Source: Manihot esculenta (lineage: Eukaryota; Streptophyta; Magnoliopsida; Malpighiales; Euphorbiaceae). From it: DNA of 64,000 nt. Within the stretch, counting starts at the first letter, position 1. The number at the start of each line of letters is the position of its first letter. This document shows positions 47,957 to 61,808 of the stretch, piece after piece. The notes under the pieces are model-generated. The model did not search any database. It saw nothing but the letters and a program-made list of their open reading frames with translations, and was not told the DNA's origin. The DNA is taken from positions 8,481,038 to 8,545,037 of the forward strand of contig NC_035164.2 of NCBI RefSeq assembly GCF_001659605.2, written 5' to 3'. The position numbers were made by a program, and so were the translations under genes.

Positions 47957-49765
47957 GTTATTTCACTTGATACATGTATATAAAATATGATTACACCTAA
48001 TCATGCTTTAAGACTTGCAAATACACTACCTTTACTTAGAAACCTTTCACCCAAAGAAGAGCCTTACATTAAAAATCCTTACTTCACCTTCAAAAAACTT
48101 TATTTTGGATATACTGTAACTTGGACTTTCTACTTATGCATGATTTTTTTTTCTAATTTGCAATAGTGAGTTTGGATTTGAGGAAAGGTTGATCATTGGA
48201 ATTAGTTATGCTTTCTAGGTTTATGTGAAATTTATATGATGACAAGCCCATGCAAAAAATTGCTACTCTATTGCTTTATTATTGTATATTTAGGATATAG
48301 TTTACTAAGTAATGAATATCTATCTCTTCATTCTTAGATTCTTTACCATGCACAACTGGAAAGTTTATTTAGATAAGTATATAAATGGGGTATTACATAA
48401 TTTATTTTATGTATTTTGGACAAATAATTTACTATCTTTTCAAAAATAAGTGTTATATTATAGTGGAAAACTTTTAGGAAAAAGGATATTATCATATCAT
48501 ATCGATGTAGACCCTCAAGTTTTAAAGGTTTTAAATAACTCAATTACTAAGAATAACTTGGAGTTGATTATGCTGAGTTAGACAAATTAAGCTTGAAATT
48601 TATTTGGACTAATCAGTTGTTTGGTATTACAATTATTACTAAAGAGATCACCAAATTATGCAAAGTAGGTGAGCTTATGAGGAAAAAAGCTATCGATGGC
48701 AGAGATGACAAGTATTAAGGCATCGATAAACTATAATACTCAAAGGTTCAATCCTAGCTTGATAATTACACCGAACACAACAATGTTGCTTTAGCACAGC
48801 ATAGCATCATAAGCTAAGATGAAGACTCCGCCAAGTTAAATAAAGAGGGATTGTGATATCCTATATATGTTGGATATGAAAGTTTCAATGGTTATTGATA
48901 TATTCCTGACTTAGATCACCAAATATGAAATAGGTAACCTAAAACTTGAAACCCACAATGATGATTAGATCCAAGGCTTAAACGTAAAAGGTCCTTAAGT
49001 CTCAACCTTCAATCTATTTCTCCTTTAAAGTACTTAAGCCCCTTTAATTTCAGACTCTATTCTAAATGTCTCAAAACTTGCAAGTTTCAAATAAATCATA
49101 GTTAGAATTCTAATACAATTATACATCTTTAGGAGTTAAAAACTTGTTCAACTACTATCCTTCATTCCAAATAGAACTGGTAACTACCAAAACCTAGTTC
49201 TGGCAGGGGTATATGACTGCTGCCTATACATAGAGTCTCTAAGCATATTTTATATATCTAATTTCATTCTCTAATTCTTTCTTAAAAGGTTATTACTAAC
49301 TTAAAAAATTGAGGTTTTTCCTACACAACTACCGATAGTCTTTTTATTTTTGTAGATTTATAAATAATTTGGAAAAATGAGGAAGAACTTTAAATCATGA
49401 GATAACTTTGAAGCCATTAGAGAGGCGCGAAAACACACAATTTATAGTCTTTGACAAAGAAAACCCAGCTAGAGATAATTATCAAATAATACGAAGAGCT
49501 TGAAAATATATTCAGGTGGATGATGAGAAACAAGACTAGTAATTATAGAAGAATATAGAAAGAGAGTATATTTCAAAAAATTCACAGAGGAAGTTCATGT
49601 AGGAAAGGCCATAAAAGCTCAAGAGTTATGCTCCACTAGACGATTCCTAATCTAAGTACTAATATGTTTCCAAACAATTCCTAATTTAGGTATTAATATG
49701 GATCCAAACAAATGTTTAACTAATTAAATTGCTTCAAAAAATGAATCCTGACACAATTGGAAGGA

Positions 49766-49840
49766 TGGATAAGGGTAAATTTTGCCACTACCATAAATAT
49801 CATGGTCACACAATAGAAGAATATAGATTGATGAGAATAA
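49766..49840 (+). pseudogene. Short gypsy gag relic
   Basis: The + strand frame reads MDKGKFCHYHKYHGHTIEEY, resembling the KFCxxHxxHGH(T)xE(D/E)C zinc-knuckle segment of gypsy gag, with the last Cys replaced by Tyr. Surrounding frames are broken. It is an isolated old fragment. Confidence 0.5.
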
Positions 49841-50017
49841 ATTATAACACTCATCAAAGGACAATCCTTGAAGTGTTTTAGTTGCGGTGGATGCTCATAT
49901 AAAATGAGGGATAATCTTTTTTTTCAGCTAAATAAATATGTAGTCTAACAAAGTGTAGTTAATATCGAAACTTCTATGAATTTGCTCACCTTAGATGTTT
50001 ATGAAAGTTGGGTTTAC

Positions 50018-50043
50018 AAAAAAAAAAAAAAAAAAAAAAAAAA
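50018..50043. repeat. Poly-A run, 26 bp
   Basis: Homopolymer following GGGTTTAC. No coding sequence in a position to mark a processed pseudogene could be recognised upstream. Confidence 0.9.
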
Positions 50044-51561
50044 CTTTTCTAGAGTCATATGTACTTTGGTGGGTTTGGAAAATAAGTATACCCATTATAA
50101 GGATTGCTAATATTTTTAGTGTATTTTGTAACTTAATCACCTACTTTATCTCAACTTAAAGGGTAATTTTAACATTACTCCTCAAATTTAATTTGTATTA
50201 CAAAAATCCCTCAACTTTAACTTGATAGATCACAAAATCCTTTTGCCAGTTTCTTTTGAAAACTTTGATGAAATGATGACTTGGTGCATTTAAGTTTACA
50301 TTTTAAAAATAAAAAATTATATTCTCCATACATGACCACACATAATTAGGGATATGCATGATGGGAGTATGGATTTATACAACAGAAGTAATCTAGAAAC
50401 GAAACAAGTATAAAGACAAACCAAACATATAATCAATCAAGAACTGACCTCTTATAGTGCAGAATTGCTCATCGGTCTTCTTTCTATTAAATCTTTTCAA
50501 GTTACCCTATATTGTTATGTTGTGTGACCTTAATTATTTCTGTGGATCTTTTTTTTTTGTCTGTGGATAGAAAATTGAGAATGTGGGAGAGTTTAGGATA
50601 TTGTGAACTCTTTTGTTATCTATAAATCAACCTCTTCGATATGAAGATAATTAATTTGACATAAAACTCTTCCGCCTCCTATCTGCGTGGAAAGTGAACA
50701 GTAAAACTTATCATTCAGTTATTCACACGGTTTATAATTTAAAAACTAACGGATTATCCTTTTAATTAAAATATTAATAAATAAAACTTTAATTAAAAAT
50801 AATCTATTAATTATTTAAATTATAAAATCCACATAGGGTCCAAATAATAAAGGCACAACAGAAACCATAAGAATAAACTAAATAAGACTACAAATTATAA
50901 TAAGAATCTATATAGAACCAACATATTCTTATTATAATTAATCATAAATTATTCCACTAAAAATTCATGATTGAACTCTTTATTAATTTTATCTTTCCAG
51001 AACATAATATGTTAAGATTACATATGCTTATCAAATAAAATCAATTACTGATAATTTATTTGAATAACAATCTTAATCTTTAAGGTTGTTACTTAAGTTA
51101 TTTCATGTGTCAGATTAAAAATCCACCTATTGGATTTATATAATGAAACTTTATAAGTTTACTTAAACTGCATCATCGTTTTCTATACCAAGACATGGAT
51201 TTTATTATTATTTCACAAATACATATTGCCTTTGTCTAATTCACCGAGTTATATTGTCTAGATAAATAAAACTCACTCTTTAATGAATTAAACAATAGGA
51301 CAAGGTATATGTTCATAATAATTAAATCAAGATTAAGAATATAAATCTTATTTCTAATATCATAGAAAATATATTTTAATAGTCAGTATAAAACAACTAT
51401 TCTCTACTTGGTCTAATTAAAAACATGCAAAATGTACTAACACAATTATTATTAAATATGCTAAAAAAATTATCCATTAAATGCAATTAAATAATTATTC
51501 AAAGAAAAACACCTAAATCCTATACTATTAGATTTTCATGGTTAATAGTATATATCTATCA

Positions 51562-51571
51562 ATCTCCCACT
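51562..51571 (-). other. Polypurine tract of the copia element
   Basis: Minus-strand AAGTGGGAGA just before the LTR-like TGATAGATAT, the usual copia arrangement. Confidence 0.6.
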
Positions 51572-51584
51572 TAGACTTATAACC

Positions 51585-52630
51585 ATACATCTATTATTCT
51601 AACTCCCATTCCTTCTCACATAACTATCAAAAGTCTTTGCTAGTAAGCTCTTTATAAAAGAAAAAGCCAGGTTGTTTTCCAATGCAATCGTTGTCACCAC
51701 CACATCACCTCTTTGAACAATGTCTTGTATCAGGTGATACTTTTGCTCAATGTGTTTTGCCCTTTTATGGCTCTATGGCTCCTTCGAGTTTGCAATCGCT
51801 CCACTATTATAGTAATAAAGTGTAATAGGCGAATGAATTGATAGGGCTACACTTAGATCCATTAGGAAGTTCCTAAGCCATATTGCTTCTTTAGCTGCCT
51901 CAGAGGTCGCCTTATATTTAGCTTCCATGGTGGAGTAAGCAACATAAGTTTACTTAATACTCTCCAACTTATGGCTCCACATCCCAAGACAAAAACATTT
52001 CCTAAGGTAGATTTTTGAGAGTCCATATCTTACTGAAAGTGTGAATCTGTATACCCAACGGGTACAAGTTCTTCTGACTGATAAACCAACATATAATCTC
52101 TAGTTCTTTTTAAATACTTGATTATATGTTTGACTGCAGTCCAATGTTCTCGCCTAGGGTTAGATTGAAATCTGCCAAACATGCCAATAGCAAAGCAGAT
52201 ATCAGGTCTAGTGCACAACATTAGATACATGAGCCTTCCTACTATAGAAGCATAAGGAACTGCCTTCATGCTCTCTATCTCTTCAAAGGTCTTAAGACAC
52301 TGATCCTTAGATAGAGTGATTCCATGTTGGAAAGGCAAAAAATCCTTTTTGGAATCTTGCATGTTGAAATGAGCAAGAATGGTATCAATATAAAGTGCTT
52401 AAGATAAGCCAATCATTCCCTTCTTACTATCTCGCATAAGCTTGATCCCAAGAATATGAGCAACTCCTCCCAAATCCTTTATATCAAACCGCTTAGACAA
52501 CCAGTCTTTCATAGAAGTCAACATACCTATACAGTTTCCTATAAGAAGAATATCATCCACATATAATACTAGAAACACTACCTTCTTACCATTCCATTTT
52601 CTATACACACAAGACTCATTATGACATTGT
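51585..52630 (-). pseudogene. Copia pol, 3' part (end of reverse transcriptase and RNase H)
   Basis: Contains VLYVDDILLIGN, the catalytic YVDD of copia reverse transcriptase, then SKRFDIKDLGGVAHILGIKL. A stop separates this from SIVGRLMYLMLCTRPDICFA and HWTAVKHIIKYLKRTRDYML, and an RNase H tail (STMEAKY, EAAKEAIWLRNFL, IEQKYHLIQDIVQRGDV) continues with stops. It is cut at 52630 by element B; the missing upstream part resumes at 62110. Confidence 0.85.
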
Positions 52631-54938
52631 TGTAACGACCCGGAAATCGGACCGCTACCGGCGCTAGGATCCAGATCGGCATAAGGCCGCCGGGAACCGT
52701 AGCAAGCCTGACATAACCTGTAATCCTGTTTAATCCCATACATGATCAACAATACTCATAAACCTGTAAACATTCTCATATAACAACCAAGCTCAACCTG
52801 TACATAAACATAAACATAACATAAACCTCCACTGGAGCCCTCATCAAAATGCTCCAATGGGGTATCTCATCATACATAAGCTTGGCTGAAACATAACCTC
52901 ATATCTCATATCATAAAGACCATGTACATACAAGTGGGATTAACAATCTGTATTGGTCAAGCACAACTCTATCCTCAATATTCAAATTTACATAACATAA
53001 CTTAAAACACTTTTACATTACATCATAATACAATTGTCATGTCCACAATCTAACTATTACAAAAAAAACATGCTTCAAAACTCTGGCTAACCTCCTGGTC
53101 TACCTTGTACCTGCACATCTGGGGTTAGGGGAGAGGGGTGAGCTATAAAGCCCAGTGAGCAGAATAGTAAAATATTTAAAACATATGATAACATGAAATG
53201 CATCACATCACAGCTAATCACATCAAGGATGGATTTGTCACCAATAGTCCCCTACATGGACCAACTGTGCCAGGGGCGTAGAATGGGCCTCACTGGTCTT
53301 TCTCTTACATAACATAACATAACATGGTCCAACTGTGCCAGGGGCGTAGAATGGGCCTCACTGGTCTTTCTCTCACATAGTGCCAGGGGCGTAGAATGGG
53401 CCTCACTGGTCTTCCGTATCGTATCATCATCATCATAGCATAGGGGGACTAATGGATCATTCAACATCCATCCACATCATCAAACATAATATGCAATGCA
53501 CATATTCGTGAGTCTAATGCAACACCCTATTATCTCATGGCATTTATGATGCGTGAATCATGCTAAACTGATTTATTTATTTAAAAGCATAATAGTTATT
53601 CCACTCACCTCTGGCTGAAGCTCTACAGACTCTGAAGCAGCTATCTCACTGCTGAGGTCCTCGGTTCCTCGGGTCCGAACCTACACAGGTGGACTCCAAT
53701 GAGGGACCAATCATACATAAACATAACTCTAATAAACTCCCCAAAAACCCCCTAAGAACATCAAGAAACAACTTCATAAAAACATGCAAGAAATGGCTGG
53801 ACAGGACACTTTCGGCGGCAGCTTCGGCGGCCGAAAGTCCCTCCAGAGCCAAAAGTCAGGCAGGTTCAGCGGTACCTTCGGCGGCCGAAACTCCCAGACA
53901 GAGGCGAAACTCATGCATGTTCGGCGGCACCTTCGGCGGCCGAAAGTCCCAGACAGAGACGAAAGTCTCTTTTCGGGGGCAACTTCGGCAGCCGAAAGGC
54001 CTGCCTCACCAGCCATGTTCGGCGGCCGAAAGTGCCTTCGGCTGCCGAACCTGGTTTCTGCCAAAGGGCAGAAACTTGGCTCCTTTGTGCATTTTCGCCT
54101 CCAAACTCACCAATCATGCATATACCTCAGTTAAATCATGCATACAAGTTCCTAGGGGCCTCAAACAAACAAATGCCCCAACTACAACACTTCAAGCATA
54201 CTCAAACATGCCACATTGTTCAAGAATCACATAAAACCTAACATTTGCTTAAAAACTCATACAACCCTATACATGCCATTCTACCCCATAAAATCACTTA
54301 AAACTTACTTAAAACACATGAGGAGCTTAAGATCGGCTCTTACCTCTTGAAGATCGAGAGGAAGACGACCTAAACTTGGAGATCCACGAAAATGCGCTCC
54401 TGAGTTCCCAAAGCTCCAAAACTTGTTTCAACAGTTCAAAACCTTCAATGCAAGCTTAAAACTCAAGAAAAATGGTGGGGATTTGGAGGAAAAACACTAG
54501 ATTTGCAAAGGGAAGGTCGGAAGCTTGCTGTGGCCGAAAATGGGAGAAAGCTCGCCCATTTCGGCTAAGTGCCCCTTTTATAGGCGGCTGGCCAGGCCAC
54601 GTTTGGGGGCCGAATGTGCCTCCGCATCCATGAAATGTTCGGCGGCCGAACTTGACTTTCGGCGGCCGAACCTGGACTGCCCTCACTCATGCTTTCGGGG
54701 GCCTAACGTGCCTCCAAAACACATGCACGTTCGGCGGCCGAACTTGACTTTCGGCGGCCGAACCTGGGTTTTCCTCCAAAGACTTTTCATGCAAAAACTC
54801 ATTTAATTTCATACTTAAAACTATTAAAACATGAAAACATTTTTATAAAACATGATTCTACCCTTCTAGAGATCTCCGACATCCGAGATTCCACCGGACG
54901 GTAGGAATTCCGATACCGGAGTCTAGCCGGGTATCACA
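52631..54938 (-). repeat. Element B, left LTR (3' LTR)
   Basis: Contains three copies of a GTGCCAGGGGCGTAGAATGG repeat (about 53266-53420), three roughly 55-bp leader repeats with dyads (53811-53975), further dyads to 54049, a TATA box (54576-54582, minus) and dyads at 54638, 54658, 54730 and 54750. Confidence 0.92.
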
Positions 54939-54953
54939 TTCTCCCCCCCTTAA
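54939..54953 (-). other. Polypurine tract, element B
   Basis: Minus-strand TTAAGGGGGGGAGAA directly beside the left LTR. Confidence 0.85.
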
Positions 54954-55093
54954 GAACATTCGTCCCCGAATGTACCTCAACTAGCACACATAGCATGGCA
55001 TAAAACATAACATACATATATAGCACATAAACACAAAGAGATCCAACCTTAAAAGAGATGAGGGTACTACTGGAGCATAGACTCCCGTGTCTC

Positions 55094-58000
55094 CTAAGTG
55101 CATTCTTCCAAGTTGTGGTGGTTCCACAGGACTTTCACCATCGGGATTTCCTTGTTTCTTAACTTTCTGATCTGGGTGTCTATGATCCGCACTGGCTGTT
55201 CAACATAGGTGAGATCCTCTTGGACCTCCACATCAGGCTCACTAAGAACCTTGCTCGGATCTGACACAAACTTCCTCAACATTGAAACATGGAAAACCGG
55301 ATGGATTTTTTCCATCGAAGCAGGTAAATCCAGCTTGTACGACACATTCCCAATCTTTTGCAAGATTTCAAAGGGTCCGATGTATCGTGGGGCTAGTTTA
55401 CCTTTCTTCCCGAAGCGAACCACTCCCTTCATTGGAGACACCTTGAGCAATACCAGATCCCCCTCCTGAAACTCTAACTGTCTTCTGCGGACGTCTGCAT
55501 AGCTCTTCTGTCTGCTTGCAGCAGTCTTGATTCTTTCTCTGATTATGGGTACCACCTTGCTGGTGATCTCTACTAACTCAGGCCCTGCCAAGGCCTTTTC
55601 TCCAACTTCCTCCCAGCAAACAGGTGATCTGCACTTCCTTCCATACAAAGCTTCATATGGAGCCATCCCGATGCTAGCATGATGGCTGTTGTTGTAGGCA
55701 AACTCCACCAAAGGTAGATGCTGCCTCCAAGAACCGCCAAAGTCTAGCACACACATTCTGAGCATATCCTCGATAGTCTGGATGGTCCTTTCTGACTGTC
55801 CATCAGTCTGGGGGTGGAAGGCAGTACTGAAATCCAACCTAGTACCCATGGCATTCTGCAGACTCCGCCAAAATCTGGAGGTGAACTGGGGCCCTCTATC
55901 TGACACTATCGAAACAGGAACCCCATGCAGCCTGACGATCTCATCGACATACACCTGCGCCAACTTGTCCACAGAGTAGCCACTCCTGACAGGAATGAAG
56001 TGAGCAGATTTGGTGAGTCTGTCCACAATCACCCATATGGAGTCCACTCTGTTGGACGCCGTCGGTAACCCCACTACTGGCCTCCTCTCTGCCGATATGT
56101 GGGATAAACTACCGAGTGATTTCCGGCTTAAGGCGTCTGCCACAACATTCGCCTTACCCGGATGGTACTGAATCTTGCAATCATAGTCACTCAGCAGCTC
56201 TACCCATCTCCTCTGCCTCAAATTCAGATCTTTCTGACTCAAGATGTACTGCAGACTTTTATGATCTGTGAAGATCTCACATTTAACCCCATAGAGGTAG
56301 TGCCTCCACATCTTGAGTGCAAAGATTACTGCTGCCATCTCTAGGTCATGCGTGGGGTAATTCAACTCATGCTTCTTCAGCTGCCTAGAAGCATAAGCGA
56401 TCACCCTCTCATTCTGCATCAGTACACAACCCAGTCCCACACGGGACGCATCACAAAAGACTGTAAAGTCCTCATCACTAGATGGCAGAGCTAACACTGG
56501 TGCTGAAGTCAACCTCTTCTTAAGCTCTTCAAAACTCTCCTCGCACTGGTCGGTCCACAGAAACTTCTGATTCTTCCTGGTCAGTCTGGTCAGAGGAGCT
56601 GCTATCTTTGAGAAGTCCTGAACGAACCTCCTGTAGTAACCTGCCAAACCCAAGAAACTTCTAATCTCTGTCACTGAAGTGGGTCTAGGCCAGTTAGCTA
56701 CAGTTTCTGTCTTCTTGGGGTCTACCTCAATACCATTCTCTGACACTACATGCCCCAAGAATGAAATGCTCCTCAGCCAGAACTCACATTTAGAGAACTT
56801 GGCATACAAGCCATGTTCCCTCAAAGTCTGCAAGACCAACCGCAGATGATGAGCATGCTCCTCTGCATTCCTAGAATACACCAAGATATCATCTATGAAG
56901 ACAATAACAAAGTGATCCAGGTACTGGCTAAACACTCTGTTCATGAGATCCATGAATGCTGCAGGGGCGTTGGTTAACCCGAACGGCATTACAAGGAACT
57001 CAAAATGCCCATATCTGGTCCTGAAGGCTGTCTTCGGCACATCTTCCTCCCTTATCCTTAACTGATGGTACCCCAATCTCAGATCTATTTTGGAGAAACA
57101 ACCTGCTCCGGCTAGCTGGTCGAATAGATCATCGATCCTTGGCAATGGGTACCTATTCTTGGTAGTGACTTTGTTCAACTGTCTGTAGTCGATACAAAGT
57201 CTAAGGGATCCATCCTTCTTTCTTACGAATAAAACTGGTGCACCCCACGGTGAAGTGCTCGGTCGGATGAAGCCCTTTTCTACCAGCTCTTGCAATTGCT
57301 CTTTCAACTCCTTTAATTCGGCTGGGGCCATCCTGTAGGGAGGGATAGAGATCGGTCCAGTTCCAGGCACCAACTCTATCTCGAACTCTATCTCCCTAGC
57401 AGGTGGTAAACCTGGAAGCTCATCTGGAAAGACATCCTGAAACTCTCGGACAACTGGCACCGAGGCCGGCTCCCTGACCTGACTATCTAGCTCTCTCACA
57501 TGAGCTAAGTACCCCTGACATCCCTTCCTAAGCAACCTACGAGCCTGAAGAGCTGATATCAGACCTCTAGGCGTGCCCCTCTTGTCTCCTCTGAAGACGA
57601 CCTCTGACCCGTTCTGATCTCTGAACCTGACTACCTTGTCCCTGCAGTCCAAGGTAGCACCATGGGTAGATAGCCAATCCATCCCTAGAATGACATCAAA
57701 GTCTGTCAAATCTAGAACCACAAGGTCGGCGGAGAGGCATCTTCCCTCAATAAAAACTGGACTGTACTGGCAGACTGACACTGCCACTGACGGGTCACAC
57801 TTGGGTCCACTGACCCATAGGGGACACTCTAACCCAGAGACTATCAGACCCAACCTCTCAACGGCTCTCGGAGCAATAAATGAATGAGATGCACCCGGGT
57901 CCATTAATGCATACACATCAGAACACCCAATGACGAGATTACCTGACACCACGGTGTTGGATGTGTTAGCCTCCTGCTGAGTCATGGTGAAGATCCTGGC

Positions 58001-59563
58001 TGGAGCTGATGGACCTTCACCTCGGGAACCAGAAGAAGAGGCTGCCCCTCTCCCTCTACCTCTGCCACTGCCCTGAGTTGTGGCTGGAACTGCTGGCTGT
58101 GCCACACTACCAGAAGCTGTCTGCTGGGGCTGGCCCATAAAAGGCGCTCTAGGACAATCCCGAGCTATGTGTCCCTCCTGTCCACATCTGAAACATGCAT
58201 TAGTCCCAGCTCGACACACTCCCCTGTGTGGTCTTCCACATCTCTGGCATTCTGTACCATCTGAGCCTGAGCTCGAGCCACCGCCAAATCCCAGACCGGA
58301 TTTCAACTTGTTCCAAAACTTATTCTTCTTCGGCTTCTTGGTGGTACTGCTCCACCTCTTGCTGCCTGAAGCTGCTGCACTAAAAGAAGAAGAGCCTGGG
58401 GTCTTAACCCCTGAAGACTGGGTCACTGATTGCTTCACTGACCCCTCAACTATAGCACTTGCCTCCATTCTTCGAGCCATATCCACCACCGTGTGGAAAC
58501 TTTCTCTCTCAGCTGACTGAACCAACGAGGAGTACCTGGAATGCAGCTTCATAACATATTTCTTGGCTTTCTTCGTATCTGAATCTAGAGCTTGCCCTGA
58601 AAAAGGCAATAGCTCCAAGAATTTATCCGTGAACTCCTCTACACTCATGTGCTCTGACTGCCTCAGTTGCTCAAACTCAATCATTTTCAATTCTCTAGAA
58701 CTGTCTGGAAAAGCCCATCCAGCAAACTCATTCGCAAATTCTTCCCATGTCATACCGTCTAGTCTCGGGTCCACATAACACTTGAACCATTCCCGTGCCT
58801 TCTTGCACTTTAAAGTGAACCCTGCCATCTGAATGGCCCTGCTGTCACTTGCCCCTAGCTCATCAGTTATTGTCTTCACTACCCTCAGATACTCAAAGGG
58901 GTCATCCCCTGACTTGTATTTGGGAGCATCTAGCTTGAGGTAATCTGTCATTTTCACTTTGCTCCCATCGACTGAGCTAGGTCTAGGAGGTTGAGTAACT
59001 GGGGCTGCTGGTTCTGTAGGTGGTGGAGGTGGAGGTGCAGTATTCCCCGAGGTGGGGTTTGCCGAGTTAGGATAGAAGGGTGAGGGTGGATAAGCTGGGT
59101 ACTGTGGGTAAGGTGGATAGAAAGGTAGATAAGGCATGTAGGTAGGGTAGGGGTTAAAGCTGGAGTAATCCGATGTACCTCCCATCGGATACCCTGAACC
59201 CTGTGGGAAGGGTGGATAATGGGGTGGAAAACCATACCCCGAGGCCTGAACGCCTCCCTGTGACTCCCCTGTCCCTTCTTCCTGCATGCTCACATCCAGG
59301 TTCCCATCCCTCCTCTGATCCTCTTCCAAAACCTCCCTCACATCTGAAGAACTTCCTCCTCTATCAGTCCCCCTTCTGCTGGCATCAAAAGACCTTCTAG
59401 GGTCCCTTGACACTCTATCTCTGTTGGCTCTACAAGACATTGCCCTAGGCAATGTAGGAGGACGGGCGCTCGTGCCCTCATCCTCAGGTGGCACTCCAGT
59501 CAATCGTGCAGATCGACGAGTTCCTCTTATCCTATTCTCTGAAAAACAGCTCATAACAAGCAA
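55094..59563 (-). pseudogene. Element B gag-pol polyprotein with in-frame integrase deletion
   Basis: 1,489 codons, near-identical to element A through gag, zinc knuckles, protease (DPGA), reverse transcriptase (FIDD) and RNase H. After residue 1164 it joins ERRPVV directly to GLPTASN, losing 164 residues present in A (A residues 1167-1330). The loss removes the H-H-C-C zinc site and the first catalytic Asp of integrase, so integration activity should be absent. The frame also ends EECT-TAG, where A reads TGG, trimming the last part of the chromodomain-like tail. The Arg codon mutated in A is intact here. The gag spacer after VKTP differs from A (16 against 18 residues, unrelated composition). 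Confidence 0.92.
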
Positions 59564-59784
59564 ACATTAGCATCATATGGTTCATGTGGGCACACATGAA
59601 CCCTCATCACATACATCACATAGCATAGCATATCATCAATGCACATGTACAAAATCATGGCATTTCACGTCATCATACAAGACAGGACTCAACATCCTAT
59701 CCTAGTGGACATGACCTTCCTATTGTGCTTGACCTTCTAGAACATCTATGAGCCCGACACTCTAGGTCCGACCATATGAACTTA

Positions 59785-59798
59785 GGGCTCTGATACCA
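59785..59798 (-). other. Primer-binding site, element B (initiator Met tRNA type)
   Basis: Minus-strand TGGTATCAGAGCCC, 3 nt inside the 5' LTR. Confidence 0.9.
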
Positions 59799-60981
59799 TT
59801 CTGTAACGACCCGGAAATCGGACCGCTACCGGCGCTAGGATCCAGATCGGCATAAGGCCGCCGGGAACCGTAGCAAGCCTGACATAACCTGTAATCCTGT
59901 TTAATCCCATACATGATCAACAATACTCATAAACCTGTAAACATTCTCATATAACAACCAAGCTCAACCTGTACATAAACATAAACATAACATAAACCTC
60001 CACTGGAGCCCTCATCAAAATGCTCCAATGGGGTATCTCATCATACATAAGCTTGGCTGAAACATAACCTCATATCTCATATCATAAAGACCATGTACAT
60101 ACAAGTGGGATTAACAATCTGTATTGGTCAAGCACAACTCTATCCTCAATATTCAAATTTACATAACATAACTTAAAACACTTTTACATTACATCATAAT
60201 ACAATTTTCATGTCCACAATCTAACTATTACAAAAAAAACATGCTTCAAAACTCTGGCTAACCTCCTGGTCTACCTTGTACCTGCACATCTGGGGTTAGG
60301 GGAGAGGGGTGAGCTATAAAGCCTAGTGAGCAGAATAGTAAAACATTTAAAACATATGATAACATGAAATGCATCACATCACAGCTAATCACATCAAGGA
60401 TGGATTTGTCACCAATAGTCCCCTACATGGACCAACTGTGCCAGGGGCGTAGAATGGGCCTCACTGGTCTTTCTCTTACATAACATAACATAACATGGTC
60501 CAACTGTGCCAGGGGCGTAGAATGGGCCTCACTGGTCTTTCTCTCACATAGTGCCAGGCGCGTAGAATGGGCCTCACTGGTCTTCCGTATCGTATCATCA
60601 TCATCATAGCATAGGGGGACTAATGGATCATTCAACATCCATCCACATCATCAAACATAATATGCAATGCACATATTCGTGAGTCTAATGCAACACCCTA
60701 TTATCTCATGGCATTTATGATGCGTGAATCATGCTAAACTGATTTATTTATTTAAAAGCATAATAGTTATTCCACTCACCTCTGGCTGAAGCTCTACAGA
60801 CTCTGAAGCAGCTATCTCACTGCTGAGGTCCTCGGTTCCTCGGGTCCGAACCTACACAGGTGGACTCCAATGAGGGACCAATCATACATAAACATAACTC
60901 TAATAAACTCCCCAAAAACCCCCTAAGAACATCAAGAAACAACTTCATAAAAACATGCAAGAAATGGTTGGACAGGGCACT

Positions 60982-61220
60982 TTCGGCGGCAGCTTCGGCG
61001 GCCGAAAGTCCCTCCAGAGCCGAAAGTCAGGCAGGTTCGGCGGCACCTTCGGCGGCCGAAACTCCCAGACAGAGGCGAAACTCATGCATGTTCGGCGGCA
61101 CCTTCGGCGGCCGAAAGTCCCAGACAGAGACGAAAGTCTCTTTTCGGGGGCAACTTCGGCAGCCGAAATGCCTGCCTCACCAGCCATGTTCGGCGGCCGA
61201 AAGTGCCTTCGGCTGCCGAA
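60982..61220 (-). promoter_or_regulatory. Leader dyad array of element B 5' LTR
   Basis: Three roughly 55-bp units with TTCGGCGGCCGAA, followed by dyads with centre A (TTCGGCAGCCGAA), centre G and centre T (61208-61220). In the left LTR the second unit carries mutations (TTCAGCGGT); here it is intact. Confidence 0.7.
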
Positions 61221-61746
61221 CCTGGTTTCTGCCAAAGGGCAGAAACTTGGCTCCTTTGTGTATTTTCGCCTCCAAACTCACCAATCATGCATATACCTCA
61301 GTTAAATCATGCATACAAGTTCCTAGGGGCCTCAAACAAACAAATGCCCCAACTACAACACTTCAAGCATACTCAAACATGCCACATTGTTCAAGAATCA
61401 CATAAAACCTAACATTTGCTTAAAAACTCATACAACCCTATACATGCCATTCTACCCCATAAAATCACTTAAAACTTACTTAAAACACATGAGGAGCTTA
61501 AGATCGGCTCTTACCTCTTGAAGATCGAGAGAAAGACGACCTAAACTTGGAGATCCACGAAAATGCGCTCCTGAGTTCCCAAAGCTCCAAAACTTGTTTC
61601 AACAGTTCAAAACCTTCAATGCAAGCTTAAAACTCAAGAAAAATGGTGGGGATTTGGAGGAAAAACACTAGATTTGCAAAGGGAAGGTCGGAAGCTTGCT
61701 GTGGCCGAAAATGGGAGAAAGCTCGCCCATTTCGGCTAAGTGCCCC

Positions 61747-61753
61747 TTTTATA
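61747..61753 (-). promoter_or_regulatory. TATA box of element B 5' LTR
   Basis: Minus-strand TATAAAA in CCGCCTATAAAAGGGGC. Dyads begin 56 bp upstream. Confidence 0.65.
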
Positions 61754-61808
61754 GGCGGCTGGCCAGGCCACGTTCGGGGGCCGAATGTGCCTCCGCATCC
61801 ATGAAATG

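Larger units (their letters stand above)
47957..50300 (+). other. Start of intron 6; no further host exon seen
   Basis: AT-rich. I looked on the + strand for the expected Trp/Gly/His-rich and GxSxG-type exons and found none up to the copia element, nor beyond it to the window end. It contains a gag relic (about 49766) and a 26-A run (50018-50043). The tract around 50110-50290 resembles generic AT-rich dispersed repeats. Confidence 0.5.

Noticed and set aside
50018..50043. Poly-A run as a processed-pseudogene or LINE tail
   Set aside because: No coding or LINE-like sequence was recognised immediately upstream, and no flanking duplication was seen.
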